Shown: positions 26,567-35,747 of the stretch, piece by piece
Layout: each line of letters starts with the position of its first letter
Position numbering within the stretch: position 1 is the first letter of the stretch
Assembly: GCA_947626745.1 (NCBI GenBank)
Contig: CANQTF010000014.1
Span: 1 to 62,280 of the forward strand
Length of the DNA stretch: 62,280 nt
Direction of reading: 5' to 3'
Source of the DNA: an uncultured Lachnospiraceae bacterium
GTDB lineage: Bacteria; Bacillota; Clostridia; Lachnospirales; Lachnospiraceae
Notes under the pieces: generated by a model
Databases searched by the model: none
What the model was told of the DNA's origin: nothing
The model's input: the letters and a program-made list of their open reading frames with translations, nothing else
Program-made: the position numbers and the translations under genes

Positions 26567-27595
26567 TCATCGGTCCACCACCGCTTCCCGCTTGCCGGCC
26601 ACGGTCTCGCCGACTTCATACGCCTTCTCGCCGGCCTCCTGCAGCGCTGCGATCGTCCTCTCCGCATCGGCAGCGTCCACCGCCAGCACCATGCCAAGAC
26701 CCATATTGTAGGTATTGTACATCATCTTTTCTTCCAAAGCGCCCTTCTTCTGCAGCAGCCCGAAGATCGGCGGTACCGGATAACTGTCCTTATGCACCAC
26801 CGCCGTCACGCCCTCGGGAAGCATTCTGGGAATATTCTCATAAAATCCGCCGCCCGTGATATGGCTGCACCCCTTGACGGTCACGCCGGCCTCCTTGACC
26901 GCCTTCAGCGCCCTGACATATATCCTTGTGGGGACAAGCAGCGTCTCGCCCAGCGTCGCGCCGAGTTCCTCATAATAGGTATCCAGACTTTCCCTGGTCA
27001 TGTCAAACACCTTGCGGATCAGCGAAAAACCGTTGCTGTGTACACCGGACGACGCAATGCCGATCAGTTTGTCCCCGGGTCTGATCTGCCCGCCCGTGAT
27101 CAGCTCCTTCCGGTCCGCCACACCCACGGCAAATCCCGCAAGATCGTACTCGTCCTCCGGCATCAGACCCGGATGCTCCGCCGTCTCGCCGCCGATCAGC
27201 GCGGCGCCCGCCTGTCTGCAGCCCTCCGCCACACCGCCGACGATAGCGGCGATCTTCTCCGGATAATTCTTGCCGCATGCTATGTAATCGAGGAAGAACA
27301 GCGGTTCTCCGCCGGCACACGCCACATCGTTGACGCACATCGCCACGCAGTCGATCCCCACCGTATCATGTTTGTCCAGCAAAAATGCCAGCTTGATCTT
27401 CGTGCCGACGCCGTCCGTGCCGGACAACAGCACGGGATCGTCCATCTCCTTGATCTTCGCCAGCGAAAAAGCGCCGGAAAATCCGCCGAGGCCGCCGATC
27501 ACTTCCGGCCGCATCGTCCCTTTTACATGGCTCTTCATCAGTTCTACCGCCCGGTAGCCCGCCTCAATGTCAACGCCCGCTGTCTTGTAATCCAT
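26567..27595 (-). CDS. purM: Phosphoribosylformylglycinamidine cyclo-ligase
   Basis: This 342-residue AIR synthetase begins [17 protein letters not shown], contains [15 protein letters not shown] and the ATP-binding loop region [11 protein letters not shown], and matches the family length. It lies 29 bases after purE and 33 before purN. Confidence 0.97.
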   Translation of the reverse strand: MDYKTAGVDIEAGYRAVELMKSHVKGTMRPEVIGGLGGFSGAFSLAKIKEMDDPVLLSGTDGVGTKIKLAFLLDKHDTVGIDCVAMCVNDVACAGGEPLFFLDYIACGKNYPEKIAAIVGGVAEGCRQAGAALIGGETAEHPGLMPEDEYDLAGFAVGVADRKELITGGQIRPGDKLIGIASSGVHSNGFSLIRKVFDMTRESLDTYYEELGATLGETLLVPTRIYVRALKAVKEAGVTVKGCSHITGGGFYENIPRMLPEGVTAVVHKDSYPVPPIFGLLQKKGALEEKMMYNTYNMGLGMVLAVDAADAERTIAALQEAGEKAYEVGETVAGKREAVVDR

Positions 27596-27624
27596 GTCTT
27601 ACCTCCAATAAAATATGTGATCCG

Positions 27625-28134
27625 TCAGTTTGCCGGATAGTTCCTGTAGCCCACTTCCTGCAGCCTCGCATCCTTCTTCTGCACGTTCTCCTTCAGGCTC
27701 TGCGCGTAGTCCTTCAGCCTCTGCAAAAGCGCCGGATCTGAGGTGGCAAGGATCTTTGCCGCCAGGATCCCCGCATTCTGTCCGCCGCCGATCGCCACCG
27801 TCGCCACCGGAACGCCGGAAGGCATCTGCACGATAGAATAGAGAGAATCCACCCCGCCGAGATCGGAGGTCTTCATGGGAACGCCGATCACGGGCAGCGG
27901 AAAGATCGCCGCGCACATGCCGGGCAGATGCGCCGCCTTGCCCGCGCCCGCAATGATCACCTTGAAGCCCTTGCTCTCCGCGCTTTTCGCGTATTCAAAA
28001 AACACATCGGGTTCTCTGTGCGCGGAAATGATCGTCATCTCATAGGAGATCCCGAGATCCTCCAAGATCTCCGCCGCCTTCGCCATAACGGGCATATCGG
28101 AGTCGCTGCCCATCACAATGCCTACCTGTGCCAT
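27625..28134 (-). CDS. purE: N5-carboxyaminoimidazole ribonucleotide mutase
   Basis: This 169-residue enzyme shows the PurE motifs GIVMGSDSDMPVM, SAHREPD and GAGKAAHLPG. The ATG at 28134 follows AGGAGG. PurK is not in the window. It is the first gene of the operon. The 161 bases upstream lack a recognisable purine riboswitch; minus-strand TTGCGC-17-TACACT near 28270 is a weak promoter candidate. Confidence 0.96.
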   Translation of the reverse strand: MAQVGIVMGSDSDMPVMAKAAEILEDLGISYEMTIISAHREPDVFFEYAKSAESKGFKVIIAGAGKAAHLPGMCAAIFPLPVIGVPMKTSDLGGVDSLYSIVQMPSGVPVATVAIGGGQNAGILAAKILATSDPALLQRLKDYAQSLKENVQKKDARLQEVGYRNYPAN

Positions 28135-28295
28135 ATGTCTTTCCTCCTGACCGTAAGTCAAATTTCCCTGCCGCTGCCGTTATCTCATCACAACACTCCC
28201 CACCACAATATCTTGTGTCAGTGCAGAGTAATATCCATATTCAGTGTACTAGATTTTCCGCCAATGCGCAACCACCTTTTCTGCCTATTTACCGT

Positions 28296-30407
28296 TTACG
28301 GCCGCTGCTCCAAGGCCCGGTTCAACTCTTCACAGCCCTCCAGCACAAATTGACCGTCTCGGATAATGTAGATCGGTTCTCCCGAATCAGTCAACGCATA
28401 CAGCTCTCCCAGCTCATCGTAAGGAATGGTTATGTCCGTATGGCACTGGAAATATGCCTTGTTGACATCTGTGTCACGTAAAAGTGACACCTCATTATCC
28501 TTCGCGATGATCTCCTTGCCGTCCGGATTGCGGACGGGTACGTCCTCCTCGTGGGAATAGCATGTGTCGCCCACCGCAAAATGCGGCCCCGTCTTCTCCG
28601 CGATCAGGATCGGCATCTTATCCTCAATGCCGTACCTGCGCGCCGTCACGTAAGCCGTCGTGTTCGTTCCTATGGCGAACTCGCCTATGGGCAGCGTGTC
28701 ATGGTGAAACAGGACGTTATCCTTGATATATTTGCGGTTCTCCTCCTGTGCCGGAAAGTTGGCGCAGCCGTAATCTTCCACCATACCGTCCCGGAAAGAG
28801 AGCCACAGATCTTTGTATTCCAGCTCATTCAGAAATACCCGCGTCACGTGCAGGATCCCCTCCGTTCCGCGCAGGACGGGCGAGGTAAAGACCTCTCCCA
28901 CGGGGATATTGACATCGGCCACGCAGTTCTCGAAGTTTGTCTCCCGCGCGGGATCGCGCAGCTCATGCAGCCGGATCGTCATGTCCGTTCTGTTGGCGCC
29001 GCGCCCTTTGACTTTTACGGCCGTTCCCTTGTCCAGCGCGTCTATGAGCTTCTGCTGAATGCCCTGATACAGCTTGTAGTCGAGCGTGTTGATCTTCACG
29101 ATATCATCGAAGATCTCCTCATACCGCGCGCCGATGTCCGGCACGGGAAACGCGATGATCGTAAAGCTCCTCTCCCCGCCGGGGATATAGGTGTTCTGCA
29201 GCGTGCCCGCCTTCACGGCGTACTCCGTGGACAATCTCTGCTGCTTCTCGCTCAGTCTGCACGCCGTCCGCTTTGTCTGCGGCACAAAAGGTTTTTCACC
29301 GAATATCTCCACCACAGCCGGGCCGCCGAACACCGCCGCCTCGGCCTTGTACCGCTCATAGGCGCTGCGCATGCACTCCAGTCTGCGCTCCGCCAGCGGT
29401 TTGTCAAAAATAAGCGCCTGATCCTCCCTGTGGTCATAATCAAACTGTTTGTTCGGATCCGCCCCGGAGAATCCGTTCTTGCTGACGCTTCTCCCCTGAA
29501 AGAGATTCGTGCCCGCCCGATAGATCGAAGGCCGTAGACCGATCCGGTCAAAATTGAGGACGGCCTGTCGTATCATCCGTTCAAAACCCAGACGATAGCG
29601 GATATTCACCGTCTTCTTGATAGAGATATCCTTATTTCCCGCCGCAAAACCGATGCGGTATCCCTCCGTGTACGTGTCCGCCATCAGCCGGAGCCTGTCC
29701 TCCGGCAGCTCCTGCAGATGACGCGCCGTCCGGATCTCGCTGTCGGTCACATACTCGCCGTAATAGTAGAGATAGCGCAGGTCGTTCAGATCGCTCTCCA
29801 TGACGATTCGTAAGGCGAAATCTTTTTCGGGACACAGAAGCTGCGCCGTCCGCTCCAGAGACGACGGCTCATAATAGTCGCTCGCGTACCAGTAGAGGAT
29901 CTGCCGTACCGTCTCCGGCTTGGGCAGGTCCCCGCAGACTTCCCCGCTCTCCTGCGCCGCACACACGAACGCCTGATAGACCTCCAGCAAAAGCTCCATG
30001 CGGATCACCATGTCAAAACGGTTCTGCTCGAACGCCGCCGGTATCATGCCGCGCAGCTCCGCGTAGAGAAAGGAGAGCATCTGCCCGAACGCCTCGCCCA
30101 GACACGAAACGGCATAGTCCGGATCGCCGTAGCTCTTCCCGTAATTCTCCGGCAGGATATCCTCGTACAGTTCCCTGTTGAACGTCTGCAGCTGCGAAAG
30201 CGTCATCCGCCGCAGTTCTCCGCTCTCCACGAGCTGCCATGCACGGTCCGCCAGCAAAGCAAAGGCCGCCATAGCCCTGAAATATGTCTGTACCGCTTCC
30301 GGACAGACCGACTCGCCCGGTATTTCCCGAAGGCGCGCCAGCGCCAGCGCATACCGCTCCGCCTCCAAGTCATTTTGATCCGCTTCGGTCAGATAGATAT
30401 CTTCCAT
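28296..30407 (-). CDS. M29-family aminopeptidase with extended N terminus
   Basis: The C-terminal half of this 703-residue protein carries M29 metallo-aminopeptidase features: NIPVGEVFTSPV with a metal-ligand Glu, EFAIGTNTTAYV, and EKTGPHFAVGDTCYSHEED with metal-ligand His residues. The family is usually about 400 residues. Here about 300 additional N-terminal helical residues of unknown role precede it. There is no signal peptide, so it is cytoplasmic. It stands alone upstream of the purine operon. Confidence 0.88.
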   Translation of the reverse strand: MEDIYLTEADQNDLEAERYALALARLREIPGESVCPEAVQTYFRAMAAFALLADRAWQLVESGELRRMTLSQLQTFNRELYEDILPENYGKSYGDPDYAVSCLGEAFGQMLSFLYAELRGMIPAAFEQNRFDMVIRMELLLEVYQAFVCAAQESGEVCGDLPKPETVRQILYWYASDYYEPSSLERTAQLLCPEKDFALRIVMESDLNDLRYLYYYGEYVTDSEIRTARHLQELPEDRLRLMADTYTEGYRIGFAAGNKDISIKKTVNIRYRLGFERMIRQAVLNFDRIGLRPSIYRAGTNLFQGRSVSKNGFSGADPNKQFDYDHREDQALIFDKPLAERRLECMRSAYERYKAEAAVFGGPAVVEIFGEKPFVPQTKRTACRLSEKQQRLSTEYAVKAGTLQNTYIPGGERSFTIIAFPVPDIGARYEEIFDDIVKINTLDYKLYQGIQQKLIDALDKGTAVKVKGRGANRTDMTIRLHELRDPARETNFENCVADVNIPVGEVFTSPVLRGTEGILHVTRVFLNELEYKDLWLSFRDGMVEDYGCANFPAQEENRKYIKDNVLFHHDTLPIGEFAIGTNTTAYVTARRYGIEDKMPILIAEKTGPHFAVGDTCYSHEEDVPVRNPDGKEIIAKDNEVSLLRDTDVNKAYFQCHTDITIPYDELGELYALTDSGEPIYIIRDGQFVLEGCEELNRALEQRP

Positions 30408-30475
30408 TCCGCCCCAATCCTTTCCTCCGGTTTCACGCCCTGCGCCGCCGCCCGGACAGCCTTCGCGGCCGTGCT

Positions 30476-30796
30476 CTACGCGTATGCGCCAGCATACAGG
30501 ATCACGCTGACCACAACGAGCGCCAGCACATTCAGTCCGATGCCGAGATAACTGAACAGATAGAATTTATCGCGCTCTGTCTTGGAGACCAGCCCCAGCA
30601 CGATCCCCACAAACGCAAAGATCATGACGAGCAGCGCCGCCGCCCCATACTGGAGCGGGATATCTCCCGCCCGGAAATAACTCATGATGATCGTGTATGC
30701 CAGCGTCGCAAGAGCGATCACGCCCAAGATCGTGGACATGATCCCTCTCTGCGTATGCTCCCTGCTTGTGAACATATAACTGTTCTTCTTAGCCAT
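30476..30796 (-). CDS. Small membrane protein (DUF6142-like)
   Basis: This 106-residue protein begins MAKKNSYMFTSREHTQRGIMS and has three hydrophobic segments (about 20-40, 50-70 and 82-104). I chose the ATG at 30796 because GGGAG lies 7 bases upstream. The opening matches a Lachnospiraceae family I recall as DUF6142. Its function is unknown. Confidence 0.75.
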   Translation of the reverse strand: MAKKNSYMFTSREHTQRGIMSTILGVIALATLAYTIIMSYFRAGDIPLQYGAAALLVMIFAFVGIVLGLVSKTERDKFYLFSYLGIGLNVLALVVVSVILYAGAYA

Positions 30797-30871
30797 AGCC
30801 ATGCTCCCAAAAACATTTGAAATGGGCATCTTCGTCCGTCCGAAAACGCCCATTCGTCTTTTGTCTTCCCG

Positions 30872-31024
30872 TTAAAATAAGATCTTGCTTCTTCCCGCCA
30901 GCAGCTTGGCGCCGCTTATCACAAGCAGCACGCCGCTCGCCACGCCCACGACCAGCACGACTACGCCGAGCGCAATGCTGAGCGCGCCTGAGCCGCCCAT
31001 CGTCTTATAAGTTTTCTCTTCCAT
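30872..31024 (-). CDS. 50-residue single-span membrane protein
   Basis: The frame from ATG 31024 encodes MEEKTYKTMGGSGALS followed by one long hydrophobic stretch and a basic tail. An in-frame extension upstream would overlap pyrE and has no clear ribosome site. It lies between pyrE and the DUF6142-like gene on the same strand. The function is unknown and the start is uncertain. Confidence 0.55.
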   Translation of the reverse strand: MEEKTYKTMGGSGALSIALGVVVLVVGVASGVLLVISGAKLLAGRSKILF

Positions 31025-31079
31025 GCCCTGATCCGCTTCCTTTCCTGCTTTTCTGTCACAGACGTCCTGACGACGCCGC

Positions 31080-31757
31080 TCACCTTGCGCCATACTGCTC
31101 ATAGTATGCGTCGATCGCGGCTTTTAATGTATCGTCAATATAGACCCTGCCCTTGTACGGCTTGCGATACAGGCAGGTCACCACGTCCTCCATCGTAACG
31201 ATCGCGCCCGTCTCAAAGCCGTATTTCTCCTTGATCTCATGCAGCGCGCTCTTCTCGGTGTCCAATCCGCGCTCCATTCTGTTCAGGGATACGATCAGAC
31301 CCTTGATCTCCACATCGGCCTGGCTCTTGAGGATCGGGAACGTCTCCTCAATGGACTTGCCGGAAGTCGTCACATCCTCGATGATGACGACCCTGTCGCC
31401 GTCCTGCAGCTTACTGCCGAGCAGGATCCCCGTATCACCGTGATCCTTCACTTCCTTGCGGTTGGAGCAGTAGCGGATCTCTTTTCCGTACAGTTCGCTG
31501 ATAGCCATCGTCGTGGCCACCGCCAGGGGGATCCCCTTGTACGCCGGCCCGAACAGCACGTCGAAATCCAGCCCGTACCTGTCGTGGATCGCCCTCGCGT
31601 AATACTCTCCCAGCTTCCGTAGCTGCGCCCCTGTCACATAAGCGCCCGCATTCATGAAAAAAGGAGACTTCCTGCCGCTCTTCAAGGTGAAATCGCCAAA
31701 TTTGAGCACGCCGCTGTCCACCATAAATTCGATAAATTCCTGCTTGTATTGTTCCAT
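31080..31757 (-). CDS. pyrE: Orotate phosphoribosyltransferase
   Basis: This 225-residue enzyme converts orotate and PRPP to OMP. It has FTLKSGRKSPFF at the N terminus and the PRPP loop VVIIEDVTTSGKSI. The ATG at 31757 follows GGAGG. It is downstream of pyrF with a 35-base gap. Confidence 0.96.
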   Translation of the reverse strand: MEQYKQEFIEFMVDSGVLKFGDFTLKSGRKSPFFMNAGAYVTGAQLRKLGEYYARAIHDRYGLDFDVLFGPAYKGIPLAVATTMAISELYGKEIRYCSNRKEVKDHGDTGILLGSKLQDGDRVVIIEDVTTSGKSIEETFPILKSQADVEIKGLIVSLNRMERGLDTEKSALHEIKEKYGFETGAIVTMEDVVTCLYRKPYKGRVYIDDTLKAAIDAYYEQYGAR

Positions 31758-31792
31758 TACAGACCTCCGTACAGACAATGCCTCTCCAAAGC

Positions 31793-32734
31793 TTATCTTC
31801 TCGACGCAAGCGCTTCGGCGATGTCCGCCTTCATGGCGAGGACCGCCGCCCGGGACGCGTCCGCAAAATTCTCCGCGCCATACTTTGCATACTGTTCCTG
31901 CTGATAGGCTGCGATGATGCCTCTGGAAGAATTGACGACAGCCCCCAGCCCGTCCTCGTTAAAAAAGTGTACCAGATCCGCGCCCTTACCTCCCTGTGCG
32001 CCGTAGCCCGGCACAAGGATAAACGCCTTCGGCATGATCTTGCGCAGGATCCTGCCCTGTTCCGGATAGGTCGCGCCGACCACCGCGCCCACATAGCTGT
32101 AGGAATCGCCCATGCATTCCGCGCCCCACGCCGCCACCTGTTCGCCCACGATCTCGTAGAGGGGCCGCGCCGTGCCGTTCTCCTGCACAAGCCTGTCCTG
32201 AAACTCCCCGCTGCTGGGGTTCGAGGTCTTCACGAGCACGAAAATGCCCTTTTTCTCCTCCTGACATACCTTAATAAAAGGCTTCACGCCGTCCGAGCCG
32301 AGATAGGGATTGACGGTCACGAAATCCTCATCGAAGCCTCTGCACATCGTCCGGCCCACCTTCACCTGCCCGAGATGACCCGCCGCATAGGCTTCCGAGG
32401 TGGAACCGATATCGCCCCGCTTCACATCGCCGATGACGATCAGATCCTTCTGCTTACAGTACTCCACCGTCTTCTGAAAGGCGATGAGCCCGTCGATGCC
32501 GAACTGCTCATACATGGCGATCTGCGGCTTTACAGCCGGGATCAGGTCGCTGACCGCGTCCACGATCGCTTTATTGTACTGCCAGACTGCCTCGGCCGCG
32601 CCCTTCATCGTCTCGCCGTACTCCGCAAAGGCTTTCTTCTGAATATGTTCGGGGATGAGCTTCATGGAGGGATCCAGACCCACCACGATAGGCGCCTGTG
32701 TTTTCCGAATCTTTGCCGTCAGCTTGTTTATCAT
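31793..32734 (-). CDS. pyrF: Orotidine 5'-phosphate decarboxylase
   Basis: This 313-residue enzyme is the longer (type 2) OMP decarboxylase, with IVVGLDPS at the start, the catalytic motif VIGDVKRGDIGSTSEAY and PGYGAQGGKGAD near the end. The ATG at 32734 overlaps the Nudix-like gene stop by 4 bases. PyrK, PyrD and the early pathway genes are not nearby. Confidence 0.96.
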   Translation of the reverse strand: MINKLTAKIRKTQAPIVVGLDPSMKLIPEHIQKKAFAEYGETMKGAAEAVWQYNKAIVDAVSDLIPAVKPQIAMYEQFGIDGLIAFQKTVEYCKQKDLIVIGDVKRGDIGSTSEAYAAGHLGQVKVGRTMCRGFDEDFVTVNPYLGSDGVKPFIKVCQEEKKGIFVLVKTSNPSSGEFQDRLVQENGTARPLYEIVGEQVAAWGAECMGDSYSYVGAVVGATYPEQGRILRKIMPKAFILVPGYGAQGGKGADLVHFFNEDGLGAVVNSSRGIIAAYQQEQYAKYGAENFADASRAAVLAMKADIAEALASRR

Positions 32735-33135
32735 AACTCTTTTCCTTCCAGATCCTGTAAGACATACTGATTCTCGATATAATAAGGAAATTCCTCTCTG
32801 GACACCCAGATCCACTCGCCGTAGTCCTCCGGAAGCACGATGTTGGCCTCGTCCTCCTCCCTGATAGAGCACAGGTACGCGATCCCTACGCAGTGCGTGT
32901 CGCCTAACAGATTCGACCACGTATATACGATCCTGTCGATCGTTCCCTCCACGGAAAGGAGTTCATTGATCGCACGGCGCACCGTGTCGTCCGGCGCCTC
33001 GCCATGCTTTACCTCAGCGTCGATAAACTCCCACACAAAGGGATCGGGGATCCTGTCGTCCACCCATCTCTTGATCAGCAGGTACTTGTCGCCTTTCTTG
33101 ATAATGCCTTTTATCCGTACAAAAGTGTTCTCCAT
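32731..33135 (-). CDS. Nudix-fold protein with degenerate catalytic box
   Basis: This 134-residue protein has the Nudix layout: KGIIKKGDKYLLIKR strand, then EVKHGEAPDDTVRRAINELLSVEG where the REUxEE helix should be. It reads R-A-I-N-E-L, so only one of three catalytic glutamates remains. The ATG at 33135 follows GGAGG. It is coupled to pyrF by a 4-base overlap. It may bind a nucleotide rather than cleave it and could monitor pyrimidine supply, by inference. Confidence 0.7.
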   Translation of the reverse strand: MENTFVRIKGIIKKGDKYLLIKRWVDDRIPDPFVWEFIDAEVKHGEAPDDTVRRAINELLSVEGTIDRIVYTWSNLLGDTHCVGIAYLCSIREEDEANIVLPEDYGEWIWVSREEFPYYIENQYVLQDLEGKEL

Positions 33136-33203
33136 GCCGCCTCCATATCCTCCTGAAAATATGTATAGCAAAATAGTACCATTGGCTCATGCCCTTGTCA
33201 ATG

Positions 33204-34274
33204 TCATCTCGTCTGCAGGAAATCGTACTCCCGCCTTGCCGTCTCGTCGTCGGGATAATCCTTCAGGTAGCTGCTCATCAGCGCCGCCGCCGTCTTGTAA
33301 TCACGCATATACTCATAGGTGACGATCTCGTTGAATTTGAGCGTCTGCATCATGCCGTTGTCCTCAATGTTCATGGCCGTCTGAAACGCGCCCAACGCCG
33401 CCTCGTACTCGCCCAGCTGCATCTTGCACAGCCCCAGCTGGTTGTAGATCTCCGCCTTGCTCTGATCGTTCTGCGTGTAATCCGTATAGATGCCGGACGC
33501 ATAGTTATAATCCCCCAGCGCCTCGTATGTCCTGCCCAGATACAGCGCCGCGCCGTAATCCGTCGCAGGTTTCAGCTTCGTCAGATAATTGCGGGCATTC
33601 TCGTAATCTCCCATGTAATAGCAGATGCGCCCCATGTCATAGTCCGAAATGGACTTCTCGTTCTCGGTCAGGGCATTCTGCAGATAGACAAGGCCGGCGT
33701 CCTTGTAGCCGTACTCTTCCAGCGCCATATAAATGCGTATCATCTGGTCGTAATCCCGGCTGTCGAGATCCACAGCCCTGCCGAAGTCGGCCTGCGCTTC
33801 CTCAAATCTGCCGTCCGACAGCTTCACCAGACCGCGCAGATAATATGCGTTCTTCTCCCGCGGCCGCAGCGTGAGGATCGCGTCGTAAGCGCCGACCGCG
33901 TCTTCCGTGCGTCCGACCTTATAGTAAGCCGTGGCGAGATAATAGTTGATGTCAAAATCAATGTCCTGCACACTGCTGCCGCCGGCCTTAAGCGCCGCTT
34001 CCAGATAAGTGACGGCCGCTTCATAGTCCGTCTGGCCCATGTAGGCGATCCCCATGCCGCGGCACAGCAGCTGTTCGTTTTCCCCTGCGTCCCGCGCCTT
34101 CTGAAAGCAGTCCAGAGCCTCCTCATAGGAAAGCTCCCCGATCGCCGCCATGCCCTGCTCCGTATAGCTTGGCTGCTCTTTCCCGCAGCCGCCGAGCAGC
34201 GCCGACGCGGCCATGCACACCGCCGTCAGAAGCCCGATCCTTTTTCTATGCTTGTCTCCCATATCCGTTTTCAC
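33204..34274 (-). CDS. TPR-repeat lipoprotein
   Basis: This 356-residue protein has a lipoprotein signal (lipobox LGGC near residue 30) and about eight tetratricopeptide repeats with DYxxAxxYLxxAL-like signatures to the end. It should be membrane-anchored on the outer face and act as a scaffold. The first codon at 34274 is GTG; an ATG at 34262 is an alternative. Minus-strand TTGCGG-16-TAATAT near 34330 may be its promoter. Confidence 0.85.
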   Translation of the reverse strand: MKTDMGDKHRKRIGLLTAVCMAASALLGGCGKEQPSYTEQGMAAIGELSYEEALDCFQKARDAGENEQLLCRGMGIAYMGQTDYEAAVTYLEAALKAGGSSVQDIDFDINYYLATAYYKVGRTEDAVGAYDAILTLRPREKNAYYLRGLVKLSDGRFEEAQADFGRAVDLDSRDYDQMIRIYMALEEYGYKDAGLVYLQNALTENEKSISDYDMGRICYYMGDYENARNYLTKLKPATDYGAALYLGRTYEALGDYNYASGIYTDYTQNDQSKAEIYNQLGLCKMQLGEYEAALGAFQTAMNIEDNGMMQTLKFNEIVTYEYMRDYKTAAALMSSYLKDYPDDETARREYDFLQTR

Positions 34275-34343
34275 CGTATTGCATCCGTTTACGTTTCCTA
34301 TAATATTAGCTTACCACATCGCAGCCGCAATTCCAAGCGCAGT

Positions 34344-35117
34344 TTAAAACAGGTTGCCGCACACCAGATCTTTCATGATGCCGAACGCTTCCCGCACCAT
34401 ATTGTTCGGCAGATACAGGGCGGTGGAGTCCGCGGCGACGCCGCAGGCATTATGAAGCCCCGCCGCTCTGGCAAGCCGCACCCCGCGAAAGACATGAAAA
34501 TCGTTCGTCACGATGCCGACAGACGCATTCCGATCCTCGATGAACGCCATGCTGAAAGCAATATTCTCCGATGTGTCCGTGGATCTGTCTTCCATGATGA
34601 GCCGATTTGGCGCGATCCCTTGTGCAGTCAGATAACGGTACATTCCCTCCGCCTCGCTGCAGGGCTCGTTTTTGCCCTGCCCGCCCGAAAGGATACAGAC
34701 GGTTTCCGGATTCTCCTCCAGATAGGCGAGCGCCGCATCCAGCCGATACCGCAGGACGACGCTCGGCCCCGTCTCCTTCACCTGTGCGCCCAGCACGATG
34801 ATATAGTCCATATCCGCTCTGCCCTTATCGCGAAAGCCGCTCAGGACAAGCCCTTCCAGACAAAGGAACAGCACAAGGCAGACAAGCAGGACAGCCCAGA
34901 AGCCCCGCCGCAGCGCGGGCGGTATCCTGTCCTGCACATCAAGACGGAGCGCTGCGGCAAACGCCGCAAAAAACACGCCGCCGAGCGCCCACACCATATA
35001 AAACTTACTGCCCGATCCGGCACAAAACACAACAGCGCCGTACACAAAGCAAAGCGCCGCCGCCAGCGCGCATAAAATAACAGCCATTTTCTTTTTCAAC
35101 CTGTCACCGTCCGCCAT
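34344..35117 (-). CDS. YdcF/SanA-family (DUF218) membrane protein
   Basis: This 257-residue protein has three hydrophobic segments in the first 90 residues and a DUF218 domain with IIVLGAQVKETGPS, CILSGGQGKNEPCSEAE and TSENIAFS, then NDFHVFRG. DUF218 proteins such as SanA and ElyC act in envelope integrity. No strong ribosome site precedes ATG 35117, which lies only a few bases after the HPt terminator; ATG at 35087 is possible. Confidence 0.85.
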   Translation of the reverse strand: MADGDRLKKKMAVILCALAAALCFVYGAVVFCAGSGSKFYMVWALGGVFFAAFAAALRLDVQDRIPPALRRGFWAVLLVCLVLFLCLEGLVLSGFRDKGRADMDYIIVLGAQVKETGPSVVLRYRLDAALAYLEENPETVCILSGGQGKNEPCSEAEGMYRYLTAQGIAPNRLIMEDRSTDTSENIAFSMAFIEDRNASVGIVTNDFHVFRGVRLARAAGLHNACGVAADSTALYLPNNMVREAFGIMKDLVCGNLF

Positions 35118-35120
35118 ACG

Positions 35121-35153
35121 AAAGCAAAAGAGCCCGCCTGTCGACCGGCTCTT
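35121..35153 (-). terminator. Terminator after HPt gene
   Basis: AAGAGCC and GGCTCTT (35128-35134 and 35147-35153) pair around a 12-base loop; reading leftward the stem is followed by TTGCTTT. It lies 34 bases after the HPt stop. Confidence 0.65.
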
Positions 35154-35186
35154 CCCAAGCTACAAACCGTCCTGTTATCGCCTTTT

Positions 35187-35534
35187 TCACAGCGACCGGA
35201 TCACTTCGACGGTCCGCTCATAGGCAGCGTCCGCCTCCGCCGCGTACCGCGCGATCTTCTCCTCGTCGTAGGGCTCGTTCCGCAGCTCCTCCGTCAGCGG
35301 GCCGATGTATTCCAGAACGCCGTTCAGCCCCAGATTGCCGCACAGCCCCTTGACCGTGTGTGCGTATTTGAACGCTTCCTTCCAGTCCTTATCGGCCGCC
35401 GACTTCTTTAATCCCTCATAGTTCTGATCGTCCAGGAATTTCTTCAGCATGCGGAGATAGAAGTCCTCTTTCCCCATAAAACGCTTCAGCACCTCATCGT
35501 ATTCCACACCGACAGCAGCTAATCTTTCTCTCAT
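35187..35534 (-). CDS. Stand-alone HPt phosphotransfer protein
   Basis: This 115-residue helical protein carries the HPt signature around the phosphorylatable His (KYAHTVKGLCGNLGL, about residue 56). HPt proteins relay phosphate between receiver domains. No kinase or response regulator is in the window. It is transcribed away from the chemoreceptor. The ATG at 35534 follows GGGAG at 8 bases; a TTG codon precedes it. Confidence 0.88.
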   Translation of the reverse strand: MRERLAAVGVEYDEVLKRFMGKEDFYLRMLKKFLDDQNYEGLKKSAADKDWKEAFKYAHTVKGLCGNLGLNGVLEYIGPLTEELRNEPYDEEKIARYAAEADAAYERTVEVIRSL

Positions 35535-35666
35535 CAAATATTCTCCCTCTGTTTCCGAAATGTTTGCCCTTTATTTTTATATCCGTTCTCTCAAAACCTA
35601 CATGATATAGATTACGTTGTTTTTGCACAAATGGCAAGCATTTATTCTATGAAATGTCAATAATTT

Positions 35667-35695
35667 TTGAAAAACCTCTAGGATTGCGGTATAAA
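35667..35695 (+). promoter_or_regulatory. Sigma-A promoter of chemoreceptor gene
   Basis: TTGAAA, a 17-base spacer and TATAAA give a near-consensus promoter with start near 35702. The stretch 35535-35747 otherwise holds only the operator and AT-rich sequence. Confidence 0.72.
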
Positions 35696-35705
35696 ATATG
35701 GTACG

Positions 35706-35727
35706 ATAACTAAAACGTTTTAGTTAT
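35706..35727. promoter_or_regulatory. 22-bp perfect palindromic operator at chemoreceptor transcript start
   Basis: The sequence is an 11-base arm ATAACTAAAAC and its exact reverse complement. Its core AAAACGTTTT fits the LacI-family operator pattern with a central CG. It begins about 4 bases after the predicted transcription start and ends 5 bases before AGGAGG, so a bound repressor would block transcription and the RNA hairpin could affect translation. Confidence 0.7.
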
Positions 35728-35747
35728 GATCGCAGGAGGTTTCGGAA

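Noticed and set aside
28135..28295. Possible purine riboswitch or PurR box before purE
   Set aside because: None of the conserved riboswitch core or PurBox sequences is visible; only weak promoter elements remain.
32731..33135. Active Nudix hydrolase
   Set aside because: The REUxEE helix has lost two glutamates, so hydrolase activity is not supported.
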